Source: Isoetes taiwanensis (taxonomy: Eukaryota > Streptophyta > Lycopodiopsida > Isoetales > Isoetaceae). Taken from it: a DNA stretch of 64,000 nucleotides. The position numbers and the translations under genes are program-made. How positions within the stretch are numbered: the stretch's first letter is position 1; each line of letters starts with the position of its first letter. Location: NCBI GenBank assembly GCA_021234155.1, contig JAJEKV010000025.1:4761823-4825822 (forward strand), given 5' to 3'. Shown in pieces: positions 34,521-47,640 of this stretch. The notes beneath the pieces are model-generated. The model had not been told where the DNA came from and did not search any database. It worked only from the letters and a program-made list of their open reading frames with translations.

Positions 34521-35900
34521 GACCCGGAAGGAGCGCAAAGAAACTTATTACCGTCCGGGTTAAAAACCCCACCGAAAATTTTCGAGGGAAAAAAAAAGTG
34601 CATTAAGAATGCAATGGTTCTATGGCAACATAGAACCATCATTCTTGGAGAAGACGGGCCCTTTTTTGGAACGCCTATTTTTTCCATAAGATCTTTTTTA
34701 TGCATTATATATCTCATCAGCTTCTAGGTTTTTCATCATCGGCCTTCCTCTTGAGCGTTCCATCTTTTTGTGTTTTGCCTTCCTACTTTCCCACCCTCCC
34801 ATGCCCTTTTGCAATATACTTGAATGCGTGGTCTTTTTCCTCACTTCATTTGTCTATGTTTCCTTCATTTGTAATTTATGGACGGATGTTCTTCCCCACC
34901 CTTAGTTGCATTTGATATCTTTCTTCTAGGCGGATGTTCTTCCCCTTTGTTTTTCCTCGTTGAGTTATTTGGATGGATGTTCTTCCCCGCACTAGTTTGC
35001 GCTTGTCATTTCGGCTAGGGCGGATGTTCTTCCTCGTCCCTTCGCTTATGCTCATTCTATATGGGTAGCTTGCTCGGTTCTTGCTTCATATTTGAACGGA
35101 AATATTTTCCCGTATGAATGTTATGGACTTTGACATGACTAATGGTTCCTTTAACATGTTTTAGTTTCAAGTTTTCTTTTAGATCTATTCAAATCGCATT
35201 TGAATTCAGCCATGGCTTTATGACTATGGAGACTACTTCAAAGTTTGCATTCTGGTGGAGCCATGGCTTTATAATTAAGGATGAATTTTCGATAGCTTCA
35301 CATTCCTCGGCAAGCTATCATGGCCATTTGGAGTTTGCAATTGTTATGTGAAGATTGCGGATGCACAAGGATTATTTTGGCTTCATAACTATAGATGAAT
35401 TTTCAATGGCATCTCACTCTCGCCTATCATAGCCATTTGGAGTTTGCAATTGTTATGTGAAGAATGCGGATGCACAAGGATTATTGTCAATGATGGTTGG
35501 ATGATACACTTGTATGACTCCTAGTCCGTTATTTATCTCCATGGTTTTCCTCGAAACCCGAAAAACGAGGTTTTTATTCCAGTTGATAAATCCACGACTT
35601 TGAGATTCATTGTGGCTTATCTCTATTCTTATTGAAACCCTCGGAATTGTCTACTTCCGGGGTTTATTTAGCTTTCTATCTTCTTGACAATCATTTTTAC
35701 TACTATGCCTTTGTACTTTGATTTTGAACGCTCAATAAGGAAGCCACTTCACTTCATCGTGATGTTATTGTTGTTTTGCTAGAAAAGTCTTCCCAAGAAT
35801 GTTTGTCAAACCATAAGTATACATCATCATGAAATAAATGTGTATGTACATGTCAAGTAAGCGTGCCCGAGGACATAGCTGATCTCGCATGTCCATGACC
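34521..35900. repeat. Region with two small direct-repeat arrays, no gene
   Basis: ggatgttcttcccc occurs four times between 34,883 and 35,035 at roughly 45-55 bp spacing. A ~100 bp unit with gccatttggagtttgcaattg and gcggatgcacaagg is repeated at about 35,275-35,375 and 35,385-35,490. No protein family recognised in any frame. Confidence 0.6.
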
Positions 35901-37029
35901 TCCCTCAAGGTATGATCCTAGCATCCATACGGATGTCGTGGCTCAATGTCACATGTAGGCTGCCGGCCGCCCGACTAACTCAAAGATAGCGGCGTCCGGA
36001 TTTGATCATATCTTTGGGCAACTTTGAAGGGTATGAGATTCATCCTCACGACTCCCATTTGGCGGCATTGGATGAAAGCTCGTCCCCGACGGCTCACCAA
36101 TCCATCTCGCCTCCTCAATTCAAGATGATGTGCCCCTCTCGTAATGGAGGCAATGAGTCTGCCTTTTTCATGGGCAAGTGGGTGCGTAGGTAGCATTGTG
36201 GGCCTCGTTCCAATGTGGGATTTATGTGGCGCCTGTAGTGTGTTTGTCTTGACCTGTTCAAGGGCGCCATCCCAAAGCTTCTTGATGAAGCAAGTGTCAA
36301 GATATTGCCTCAAGCTATGGCGATCTGCCTCTCATTGCACATGTATGCACCTCGTGCTCCTGCACATTCCATCTAGCCATCCATTGAGCTCTCTTTTTCC
36401 TCCAAAGAAGCTTTGAGGCGTTGTGGCCCCATTGCCATGATATAAGCTAGTTTTGGGAGACGAGGCATCGTCCATGTTGACCACCTTCTGAAAATAGACA
36501 ATGTGGCGATCAAGGGGCGCCCTCCTAAGAGGCAAGAATCCTGCTTCCTCTTGTAGAATTTGATATGGGACTACGGACTTCACCCTAGTGCTCGTGCCAA
36601 GAAGGCTTTCAAAGACTGCCCAAGTCATTCCAAGTAGCGAGGGATACTACTGGGCCCCATACTTCAACCCCGTATAAAAAGGCAGGCTCCACTAAGACTT
36701 TGAACAGTGTGTGACTGATGGGTCCAATCATACAACTCCGCTCTATGACTATTGTTTTGCATTGCATATAGTGCTTTCCAGCCCTTGGTAACTCGTGAGT
36801 CAGTATGGATGTGTCCCAGTGCATAGTAGACTAAAACTCCACTCCCAAATATTTGTATGTGGATGCTACTTCCACATTCTTCCCCTCGATGAACGGAAGG
36901 AGGGGATCCTCATTGGCCGTGAAGATGATATGAAAACCACCTTAGTCTTGGCCAAGTTGATGCGCATATCGCCGCTTGACAAAATGTGTCCGTGGCATCG
37001 AGATGTCGTTGCATGTCCGGCTGGTGTGT

Positions 37030-37427
37030 AAGCTTAGAGGTCCACATCATCGCATATATTAACCGCTGATGATCCGGTAGAGAAGGTGAGCCCCATCACC
37101 CCCATTATCGCTGAAGCCCGCCTCCAATTGATCAATGTAAAGCCCAAACAATGTTGGGGAGAGAGGGCATCCTCGGCGAACCCCGATACTACTATCAAAT
37201 GGTTGGCTTGTCCACCAGAATGCAACTCGACCGGAGCATCTTTCATAAAGCTCATACCGTTTGCATTTCGCAAATCTCCGGAACCCCAGTCGTCGCAATC
37301 TTGCCCATAGTTTTTCCCGAGGCACGGTGTCAAATGCCTTTGCAAAATCCACGAAGCAACAATATAGATCCCGACGGTGGTTCCCGCCGCCTTCAACCAG
37401 AGCTTCGCAATGTGAAGATGTGGTCAA
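37030..37427 (-). pseudogene. LINE reverse transcriptase core
   Basis: The frame shows CCFVDFAKAFDTVPREKLWA (motif A, with the first catalytic Asp), then GVRRGCPLSPTLFGLYIDQL (the conserved RQGCPLSP region). In an overlapping frame, VNICDDVDL stands where the YADD box is expected. The codons there read atatgcgatgat, one base short of a normal tat-gct-gat-gat. Length and order fit the palm of a non-LTR reverse transcriptase. Confidence 0.85.
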
Positions 37428-38259
37428 TGGTTGAGTGTCGGGTCCGAATCCCCGCCTCGTGAGGGCCCGTGATCTGCCGCCCGCCCCGAGTCAAGCTAAC
37501 CCTTTCGAGAATCGAAGAAGCAATTTTTTGCAAACCTCACCTGACCATGATTGTTCGGTAATTGGGTCGGGCAAAGGCGGGTCACCGCCTTTATAGATGG
37601 GAACAACTCGCTATTGGTCCACCGATCGGGAAGCCTTCCTATAATGCCTTGTTGAACAAGGCGGTTAAGATCTTGGTATTATGGACGACCTGCCCACTTA
37701 ACAATTCTCGCTGCATGCCATCCGTGTCCCGGGGTTTTCCCATTGGCAAGACGGTGTAAGCCTTGTTCCATCGTCTGAATCGCGGATTTCGATCGGGCCT
37801 TCTTGCGGTGGTAATCCGCATATGCACCTCGAGGGTCGTGATAGTCGCTTGCAAGTATTGCCTCAACCGCCGGGAGTGATGTTCCCCTCGCGGGTATCGC
37901 CGCTTTCTAAGAACCCTTCGGGAAAGGTCCCGGGTGACGCCGGGAGATAAAACATTTCCCTTTGATGCTTCTGAATGTACCGCTTTCTTAGCTTTAAGGA
38001 AGACGCTAATCGGTCCTGACCGCATGTGGGCGAAGTCGAGGTTCGTGACTTGGCGGAGCCAGCGCTTGTGTTCCTTGCACTCTGCATCAAACCATTGATT
38101 ACGTGGGAAGGTTGTGTTCCTGGAGGTCCGTCAGCGCGGCTTATCCCAAAGCATCTACCAGCCTAAGTCTCATCGGGCCACCGGCCGTCATTTGCTCTAG
38201 TGTAGGATATTGCCAAAATTCCGCCAGTCATCTATAAGACCGGGCATAAGCCCCCATTC

Positions 38260-39129
38260 ATAATCCAATCGCACTGAGGCATGTGAGGAGTCGGTGGGTA
38301 CAGGGTTCGCCTGACCGCCAAGCCAACTTCAAGTAAAGTGGTAAGTGGTCCGAAATGATCTCTTCATCCCTATTAGTTGTTCCCACGGAAGTGCTTGACG
38401 ACATGCATATCCCCGCTGTGCACCAGCACATAGTCCACCACACTAGATCCTCCCCCTCGTTTTCCCCTGTCTACAAGTGCTCTTGCGGGTGGATTCGCCA
38501 CCGCGATCCATTGCATTACTGTGTCAAAGATACCACAGAGCAAAAGCAATTGTCTACCATAGCGTGTGACCCGATTGTCATCCGATGTCCGCGGGCCAAG
38601 CTGCCTGCAGGACGCAGCCTGCAATATATCATCACCAAGGGATCAAATCTCATGGATTGTTTACCCTTTGTGCCGCATTGAAGTCTCCAAGGAGTATGAC
38701 ATCGCCCAACCCCTATGGCCGGGCCAGATGTCATCATATAGATCGACATAGGGGTCCAGCCTTATCCACATCCGGAAAGGGGTGTGATAGAAGTTGCTTG
38801 TGGAAAGTAGCAGTCACACAAAGAGGGGTCTCATAGCTTTTGCACACACGCACCCACAAGTACCCATGTTGTTTGTCCCCGGTTTGAACAAGGAAACCGG
38901 ACAGGCAAGGCCGCTCGATAGTAGCAGTAACTTCCCCATGCCCCCGCTTCCCCGCAATCATTGAAGATTGAGTAGCCGGTATCCCCGCAAGTTGGGTATC
39001 CCCGTGGTCCCGTGATGCTCCCATGTTTCCATAAGGAAGATCGATCCATATCCGCAGCAGATCAGGTTTGACTATCTCCCTTCGCCATGGGAAGCCCCGA
39101 CAATTCTGTGAGACCAGCGCGAGGCACAA
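38260..39129 (-). pseudogene. LINE APE-type endonuclease region
   Basis: The minus frame at 38,734-39,129 begins with SQNCRGFPWRR, matching the N-terminal Asn/Arg motif of LINE endonucleases. Further on, GGGSSVVDYVLVHS and then SDHLPLYLKLAW form the conserved C-terminal Asp and SDHxPL motif that carries the catalytic His. Frames are interrupted between these. Confidence 0.7.
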
Positions 39130-40150
39130 TTCCTATTTGCCTGCTAGGGCGCAGCTTGGGGGATTAGTGGCGGCAAAGCAGTATGGGGATGGCAAAAGTA
39201 GAGGCGTCCGAGATGCGCGAAAGCAACATAAGGTGAAGCAACTTGAGCAGTGGGCGCGGGCGTCAGATGGGCTAAGAAGTGGTATGGTCGAGCTGCTGAG
39301 GGGAGTTAGTGCGGTGATTCAAGCAGCAGTATTTGGCGGTTTGAAAATTTGCATCTTACCCCCCCTAATCACCCCCGCAGCCTCCCTCGTCAAGCGAATG
39401 CTTTTAACTTTGGTTAACTTCCGTGGCTCGCCGGCCTTCCTGTTGGGTCAGTCGTCCTACAACATATTGCTATAAGTCCCACCCATTCCTGGCTGCAGGA
39501 TACCACCACATCGCACCGCGAACCGCGACCACCGCGGTCCGGCCGGCCTACGCCCGTTCCAACAATATGCACCGGCACCAGGAATGTCATTCGAGCAAGA
39601 ATCATCATTTTGAGCCGTTAACAGGTCCTCCCCTACCTCAAGCCAGCACGTACTCACCACATTGTGGCTTTCTCCGCCGGGCCTGAACTTCGATTTTAAT
39701 ACCCCGCCGCAAGACAGTCGAGTTGTTTGTTGGTTTCCGGGAGAGCAGGTCGTGGGCTCCGCTGGGGGTGGGGTGGTATAGCGCGGTTTTGGGGTGCAAG
39801 AGCGTGGGCCGTGGCTTCACACCTTGCACTCTTTTGGCGTGGATTGCCGTAAGGTGTATAGCTGTCTTCCTTTCCCCGCTTCGAGCTTAGCTCCTCAAAT
39901 TGTTGCCGCTTTTCAATTCACGCATGCACCGCTGCAATTGCTCATGAGCCTCGCATTGAGGCCCTTGCCTTGTTCAAAGGATGGCTGCCCGGCCTCCCCG
40001 CACCTTCCGATCTCGAAATGGACTATGCTCCCGGATTCCGCAGTTTGCGAGTCCAAAGATAGGGTTCATTGCGTGAGGCCACTTCTTGTGTCTCAACCCT
40101 AGTTTGAAGGGCTCTCAATTGTGACCGGCTCTTTCAAAAGCGAATTCAAC

Positions 40151-40758
40151 TTTTCGTGATCACAAAGAGCAGCCTCCCTCAAATTCTAGCAAATGCCCAT
40201 AGACTATACTTCTAGCGATATACTAGCAACTCGACATTTTTGCTTATGTATCACAAATGCTACCAAGAAATACCCCAAATATATGGTCTTTTTTATGCTT
40301 ATGGATTTCATAGTCTTCTATACAATATTGTTCAAATAAATGGGCAATCATACTTGGAGAACTTATAATCTTTTATATAAATATGTCTAAGTTTTCGGCT
40401 TAAAATTTCCCTAGCCCCCGAATATCATTCTCCAATCTCAAATTTCTCATGACTAATAATCTTTGCCCTCGCCATCTATTTGATAATTTCCTTAACGTAT
40501 ACACATTAGTTACTAATGTCATTCCTATGTTCTCAAGTAGGATATGATTAATTTGGTCAACTACATTGGTTAATCTAGCCATAGCTATCTATAAACACGC
40601 TGGCTAATTCTAAAGGTGACTATTGAAGAGATCTTTTCTCCTTTCCTAGTAGGATTGAATTTTTTCACAAGTCTTGTAGGACCAATGGTGAATGTGAAGA
40701 ATTGAAGCATATCAACGTGATCGGCAATCTATTACGGGTGATTCTACATTGAGCAAAT
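40151..40758. other. Unique AT-rich spacer before array B; no gene
   Basis: No recognisable coding, RNA or repeated sequence, except that tandem-unit sequence begins abruptly with gatgttgacttgctcatttc at about 40,759. Confidence 0.4.
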
Positions 40759-42074
40759 TACTAATATTATTGATGTTGACTTGCTCATTTCATATAACCA
40801 TCTTGAAAGCAAAGTGGTTCAAGGTTGTTTATAGAGGCGTAAATCCACTGAGATCACATCCTTCTCGTTTCTACTGAGATTGATTCTTGAGAAATGAATG
40901 AGCCATTTGTTTATGCTAAACAAGTGGAATAGATTTTTTTTGAAACCCAATTAACCCAACGTGGTGAATTATAGTTCATGTTGTACCCGGTAGCGCAGAC
41001 GTCTCATTGATGCTACTACGTTAGAGCCTAACAATGATGATTATAAAGATGATTGATGATAATATCTTTGACTTCTTGATTAATTTTGTCGACTTGTCAC
41101 TTCAAAGTCAATTTATTGGCAATTTTTTTGTCATCCTATTGTCACTTCAAAGTCAACTTATTATCACCGTGATTGCATTTTGAAATCAACTTATTGTCAC
41201 TTTATAGTCACCCTTTTTTGTCATCTTGTTCTCTCCCTTTTGTTAGATTCGAGGCACCCTATTGGTAGACCGCTGACACATTTGTGCCATTTGTTCTTCA
41301 ACTTAAGTCAAAGTTATGACATTTCATTGTCACAATATGGTCAAATGTATATCATTTCCTCCGTCATTTCTCTTGTCATTATAAAGTCACTATTGACATA
41401 TTTTTGACACATGGTTTTTGTCAAGACTATTTTTAGTCTATTGTCGAGATGTGTCATTTGTTGCTACGTTATAGTCAGATTTATATCACTTGTTTGTCAC
41501 CATTTTTGTCAAAAGATAAGTCAATCTATTGTCACATTTTTTGACACATAGTTTTGTCAAAACCATGTCATTCTATTTTCACATTATAGTCACATTTTCA
41601 TCATCCTTTGTCACTTTTTTTGTCACTAGTGCATCACACTATTGTCATATTTTATTGTCATTTGATTTCACTATTTTTGTCATTGTTGTTGTCATTTTTG
41701 TATAAGCTTTTGACACATTATTTTAGGTGACAAAAAAAAAAAAAGTGACAATAAATCACTATTCTCTTGTAGTGAGGCAAGATGGTTGCATGAAAAAAAA
41801 AAGTCACATAATTCTAATACAAATTTACATAGGGTAAAAATAAACCAAGAAGAAAAAAAAATACAAAACTAAGGTGAGATACATTTTAAATGTACTCATT
41901 AACACGCCACTCTGTAATAATGCAATCATCACCAAATAAAAACCGATATTGAAGAAGAAACAAATACTATAAGAAAAAACATACAAAAATACATCATAAA
42001 TTATAGTTGTGTATTTATTTATAATGATAGAATAATATAGAACTTTTAAGTCCATCCATTTTATTAAAAGCATG

Positions 42075-42690
42075 GATATGTCTAGTAACGCTAATTATCT
42101 CCCTCCATTACTCTCTACCTCCTCTACCACCTTCATGTCCACACCCCAAGAGTCCCATCTTGACCAAGTCTTTTCATCTTTTCCAGGCCCAATCATATGG
42201 CCCATCCTCTCCAAGTACCTCCTGGACCTCCTAAATCTCCATTCCCTATATTCCCATTCCTCTTCTTCCCCCTTCCCTTTAGAGCTTTTCCTTTTTATTG
42301 GGTGGACGAGGTGGAGGATGAGCATAATATGGAGGAGCATTATTACTTGATGAAGTTAGTGGAGGAACTTGAGGATTTGATACTAAGCTGGTTATTTTGA
42401 CCACTTTGAGGTGAAGGAGTTGAATATCATAATTGCCACTATTATTTTAACAAGTGGTGAGGGAAAAAACAAATGTAGGTGGCATATATGGAGGAAAGGA
42501 AGAATGATTATCAATTTCATGTAACTTCACTTTGAGGTGATGGACTTAAAGTACAATAATCATTATAATTCACTATGGGTGATCTAAATGGAGATATATA
42601 CGTAAGCAAATGTGATTGGATATAAGATTACCCGGTTTTGGCCACTTTGAGATGATTGAGTTTCAATAGGTTTACCCATAGGTGATAGAG
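42075..42690 (-). pseudogene. Pro/Gly-rich frame of the tandem unit, short form (unit B1)
   Basis: Minus-strand relative of the 46,850-47,640 frame lacking the Gly/Asn-rich middle. The frame is interrupted at several points; plus-strand open frames here are artefacts of the opposite strand. Confidence 0.4.
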
Positions 42691-44519
42691 TATGACATAT
42701 TTAATAAAATTTGGACTTATTCAAATCTAATAGAAAGACTTCAAGGATGCCATGATAAGACCATATGTCTTTTTTAACTTGTTAACTTTATAATTTAACT
42801 AACTTATCTTTACATGAAAAAGTATGATGGCTATTAATGCAAGGAACCGATTCCATACTAATTTTCACTCCAGTCTATATAAAAAAATAATATTTTCATA
42901 CGAAGAACTATATGATTTAAATGTTTGTCTATTCTATCCTATTCTATTCAACCTATTTAAGGAAGTTTCAAGTTGAATAGTTTATTATTGATGAATCAAA
43001 TTATAAAATTGCTAAAAATTAATATAAATATATATTCAACAATAATAAACTATATTAAAAATAATCTTAAATCATAAATTTTGAGTTAACTAACTTCAAT
43101 TTTAAACTTTTTAAAATATTTTTAAGAGTGACAAGAGTTTCCATATAATAATATTAAGTCAATCGCATCAAGCCATCAAGTTTCATACACTTATTATCGA
43201 TTGCCAAATTTTATTGATGTTGACTTCATTCATTTCATATAACCATCTTGAAAGCAAAGTGGTTCAAGGTTGTTTATAGAGGCGTAAATCGGACCATGAG
43301 ATCAAATCCTTTGGTTTCTACGAGATTGATTCTTGGAGAAATGAATGACCCATTTGTTTATGCTAAACAAGTGGAATAGGTTTTTTTTTGGCCCAATTAA
43401 CCCAACGTGGTGAATTCTAGTTCATGTTGTACCCAGCCAGACGCCTCATTGATGCTACTACTGCTAGAGTTTCAACAAATGATGATTATAAAAGATTGAT
43501 TGATGATAATATCTTTGACTTTGATTAAATTTTTGTGAGCTTGTCACTAAAGTCGCTTTATTGGCACTTTTTGTCATCCTATTGTCACTAATGTCAACTT
43601 ATTATCAATTTATTGGAAATCAACTTATGTCACTTTATAGTCACCCTTTTTGTCATCTTGTCTTTCCCTTTGTTAGATTCGAGGCACCCTATCGGCTGCA
43701 GACCGTTGACACATTTACATTTGTGCCATTTGTTCTTCAACCTCTAAGTCAAAGTTATGACATTTCATTGTCACAATATGGTCAAATGTATATCATTTCT
43801 CTGGCTATTTCTCTTTTGTCATTATAAAGTCATTTATTGGATATATTTTGACATGGTTTTGTCAAGACTATTTTAGTCTATTGTCGATGATGGCCATTTG
43901 TTGCTACGCTATAAATTTATTTATATCACTTGTTTGTCACCATTTTTGTCGGATAAGTCAATCTATTGTACATTTTTGACACATAGTTTTGTCAAAAATC
44001 ATGTCATTCCTATTTTCACATTATAGTCACATTTTCATCATCCTTTGTCACTTTTTTTTGTCACTATGCATCACACTATTGTCATATTTATTGTCATTTG
44101 ATTTCACTATTTTTGTCATTGTTGTTTGTCATTTTTTTATGCTTTTTTTGACACATTATTTTAGTGACAAAAAAAAGACAATAAATCACTATTCTCTTGT
44201 AGTGAGGCAAGATGGTTGCATGAAAAAAAAAAGTCACATAATTCTAATACAAATTTACATAGGTAAAAAAATAAAACCAAGAAGAAAAAAAATAAAAAAC
44301 AAGGTGAGATACATTTTAAAATGTACCCATTAACACGCCACTTGTAATAATGCAATCATCACCAAATATAAAACCGTATTGAAGAAGAAACAAATACTAT
44401 AAGAAAACATACAAAAATACATCATAAATTATAGTTGTGTATTTATTTATAATGATAGAATAATATAGAACTTTTTAAAGTCCATCCATTTTATTAAAAA
44501 GCATGGATATGTTCTTAGG

Positions 44520-45120
44520 TAACGCTAATTACCTCCCTCCATTACTTCTACCTCCTCTACCACCACGATGTCCATTGACCCCACGAGTCCCATCTTGACC
44601 CAAAAGTCTTTTCGCTTTTTCTGTGGCCCAATCATATACTTCCATCCTCTCCACCTCCTGACCTCCTAAATTCCATTCCCTATATTCCCATTCCTCTTCT
44701 TCCCTTCCCTTTAGAGCTTTTTATTTTATGGATCGAGGTGGAGGATGAGCATAATATGGAGGAGCATTAAAACTTGATGAAGTTAGTGGAGGAAACTTGA
44801 GGATTTGATACTGTCGGTTATTTTGACCACTTTGAGGGGTGAAGGGAGTTGGAATATCATAATTGCTACTATTATTTTTAACAAGTGGTGAGGGAACAAC
44901 AAATGTAGGTGGTATATATGGGAGGAAAGGAAGAATGATTATCAATTTCATGTGTAACTTCACTTTGAGGTGATGGACTTAAGTACAATAATCATTATAA
45001 TTCACTATGGGTGATCTAAATGGAGATATACGTATAGCTAAATAAGATTGATATAAGATTACCCATTTTGGCCACTTTTGAGATGATTGAGTTTCAATAG
45101 TTTACCATAGGTGATGAGTA
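44520..45120 (-). pseudogene. Pro/Gly-rich frame of the tandem unit, short form (unit B2)
   Basis: The minus frame at 44,721-44,963 shows PYIPPTFVVPSPLVKNNSSN, then DIPTPFTPQSGQNNR and APPYYAHPPPR, the same order as in the long form. It lacks the Gly/Asn-rich middle. Confidence 0.45.
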
Positions 45121-46849
45121 TGACATATTTAATAAAATTTAGACTTATTCAAATCTAATAGAAAGACTTCAAGGATGCCATGATAAGACCATATGTCTTT
45201 TTTTAACTCTTGTTAACTTTTATAATTTTACTAACTTATCTTTTACATGAAAAGTATGATGGCTATTAATGCAAGGAACCGATCTCATACCAATTTTCAC
45301 CCATATATAAAATAATAATTTTTCATACGTAAAGAACTATATGATTTAAATGTTTGTCTATTCTATTCATTCTATTCAACCTATTTTAGAAAGTTTCAAG
45401 TTGAATAGTTTATTATTGATTATTGAATCAAATTATAAAATTGCTAAAAATTAATATAAATATATAATTCAACAATAATAAAACTATATTAAAAATAATC
45501 TTAAATCATAAATTTTGAGTTAACTAACTTCAATTTTAAACTTTTTTTTTAAAATATTTTAAGAGTGCCAAGAGTTTCCATATAATAATATTAAGTCAAT
45601 CGCTTATCAAGCCATCAAGTTTCATACACTTATTATCGTGATTGCCAAATTTTATTGATGTTGACTTCCATTCATTTCATATAACCATCTTGAAAGCAAA
45701 GTGGTTCAAGGTTGTTTATAGAGGCAGAAATCAGACCATGAGATCACATCCTTTGGGTTTCTACGAGATTGATTCTTGGAGAAATGAATGACCCATTTGT
45801 TTATGCTAAACAAGTGGAATAGGTTTTTTTTTCTTGAAAACCCAATTAACCCAACGTGGTGAATTGTAGTTCATATTGTACCCAGGCGCAGACGTCTCAT
45901 TGATGCTACTACGTTAGAGCCTAACAATGATGATTATAAAGATGATTGATGATAATATCTTTGACTTCTTGATTAAATTTTTGTGAAATAGTCACCCTTT
46001 TTGTCATCTTGTTCTCTCCCTTTTGTTAGATTCGAGGCACCCTATTGGCGCACTGTTGACACATTTGTGCCATTTGTTCTTCAACTTCTAAGTCAAAGTT
46101 ATGACATTTCATTGTCACAATATGGTCAAATGTATATCATTTCTCTCGCCATTTCTCTTGTCATTATAAAGTCAGTCCTATTGACATATTTTTGACACAT
46201 GGTTTTGTTAAGACTATTTTAGTCTATTGTCGAGATGTGTCATTTGTTGCTACGTTATAGTTTTATTTATATCATTTATTTGTCACCATTTTTTGCGTGA
46301 TTAAGTCAATCTATTGTCACATTTTTGACACATAGTTTTGTCAAAACCATGTCATTCTATTTCCACATTATAGTCACATTTTCATCATCCTTTTGTCACT
46401 TTTTGTCACCGGGTGCATCACACTATTGTCATGTTTATTGTCATTTGGATTTCACTATTTTTTGTCATTGTTGTGGTCATTTTGTATCGCTTTTTTCGAC
46501 ACATTATTTTAGTGACAAAAAAAAGACAATAAATCACTATTCTCTTGTAGTGAGGCAACATGGTTGCATGAAAAAAAGTCACATAATTCTAATACAAATT
46601 TATATAGGGTAAAAATAAACTAGTAAGAAAAAAATACAAAACTAGGTGAGATACATTTTAAAATGTACTCATTAACACGCCACTTGTAATAATGCAAGCA
46701 TCACCAAATATAAAACCGTATTGAAGAAGAAGCAAATACTAAAAGAAAACATATAAAAATACATCATAAATTATAGTTGTGTATTTATTTATAATGATAG
46801 AATAATATAGAACTTTAAAGTCCATCCATTTTATTAAAAGCATGGATAT

Positions 46850-47640
46850 GTCTAATTAACGCTAATTATCTCCCCTCCATTACTTCCTCTACCTCCCTCT
46901 ACCACCACCATGTCCATTGACCCCACGAGTCCCATCTTGACCAAGTTTTTCCTTTTTCCACATGCACCATTGCTAAGAAACTTAGAAAGATGATTTTGGT
47001 TGCTACCATTGCCCTCTCGATCCTCGAGGCCTCCATTCTCATCAAAGGCGCGTCCATTATCTCCTGGACCTCCAGTCTCACCATCATGCTTACACCCTCC
47101 ATTATTCCATGGGCCTCCTGCACCTCCAGGGCCCAATCATATGGCCCATTCCCTCCCTATCCCCTGGACCTCCTAAATCTCCATTCCCTATATTCTCATT
47201 CCTCTTCTTCTTCCCCTTCCCTTTAGGAGCTTTTCCTTTTTTATTGGGTGGACGAGGTGGAGGATGAGCATAATATGGAGGAGCATTATTACTTGATGAA
47301 GTTAGTGGAGGAACTTGAGGATTTGATACTAAGCTGGTTATTTTGACCACTTTGAGGTGAAGGAGTTGGAATATCATAATTGCCACTATTATTTTTAACA
47401 AGTGGTGAGGGAACAACAAATGTAGGTGGCATATATGGAGGAAAGGAAGAATGATTATCAATTTCATGTGTAACTTCACTTTGAGGTGATGGACTTAAAG
47501 TACAATAATCATTATAATTCACTATGGGTGATCTAAATGGAGATATACGTATAGAAAAACAGATTGGATATAAAAGATTACCCATTTTGGCCACTTTGAG
47601 ATGATTGAGTTTCAATAGGTTTACCCATAGGTGATGGAGT
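46850..47640 (-). CDS. Pro-rich then Gly-rich reading frame of the tandem unit, best copy; unknown
   Basis: Three overlapping minus-strand frames give one continuous pattern of about 250 residues. From N to C: HTPSPMGKPIETQSSQSGQN; a stretch with PFRSPIVNYNDYCTLSPSPQ; PPYMPPTFVVPSPLVKNNSG; DIPTPSPQSGQNN; VPPLTSSSNNAPPYYAHPPP; a basic KKGKAPKGKGKKKR; then a Gly/Asn/Asp-rich part (GDLGGPGD, GGCKHDGETGGPGDNG, DENGGLEDREGNGSNQ). It needs two or three frame changes, near 47,335 and 47,125, to stay open. No signal peptide or start codon was fixed. Composition recalls structural wall or matrix proteins, but I recognise no family. It may be a degenerate coding exon amplified with the unit. Confidence 0.4.

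Larger units (their letters stand above)
35900..40150 (-). mobile_element. RTE-like LINE with endonuclease and reverse transcriptase, decayed
   Basis: A GC-rich block on the minus strand. From its 5' (right) side come an uncharacterised region (39.1-40.1 kb), an APE-type endonuclease (39,129 down to ~38,260), reverse transcriptase (~37,430-37,030), and a C-terminal region with LVEPAFLYGVEVWGPVVS (36,824-36,609). Frames are broken many times. Boundaries are set by the change in base composition; no tail was found at the left end. A shorter relative lies at 49,681-51,935. I cannot fix the clade from this alone; RTE-like is inferred from the relative's short-repeat tail. Confidence 0.75.
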
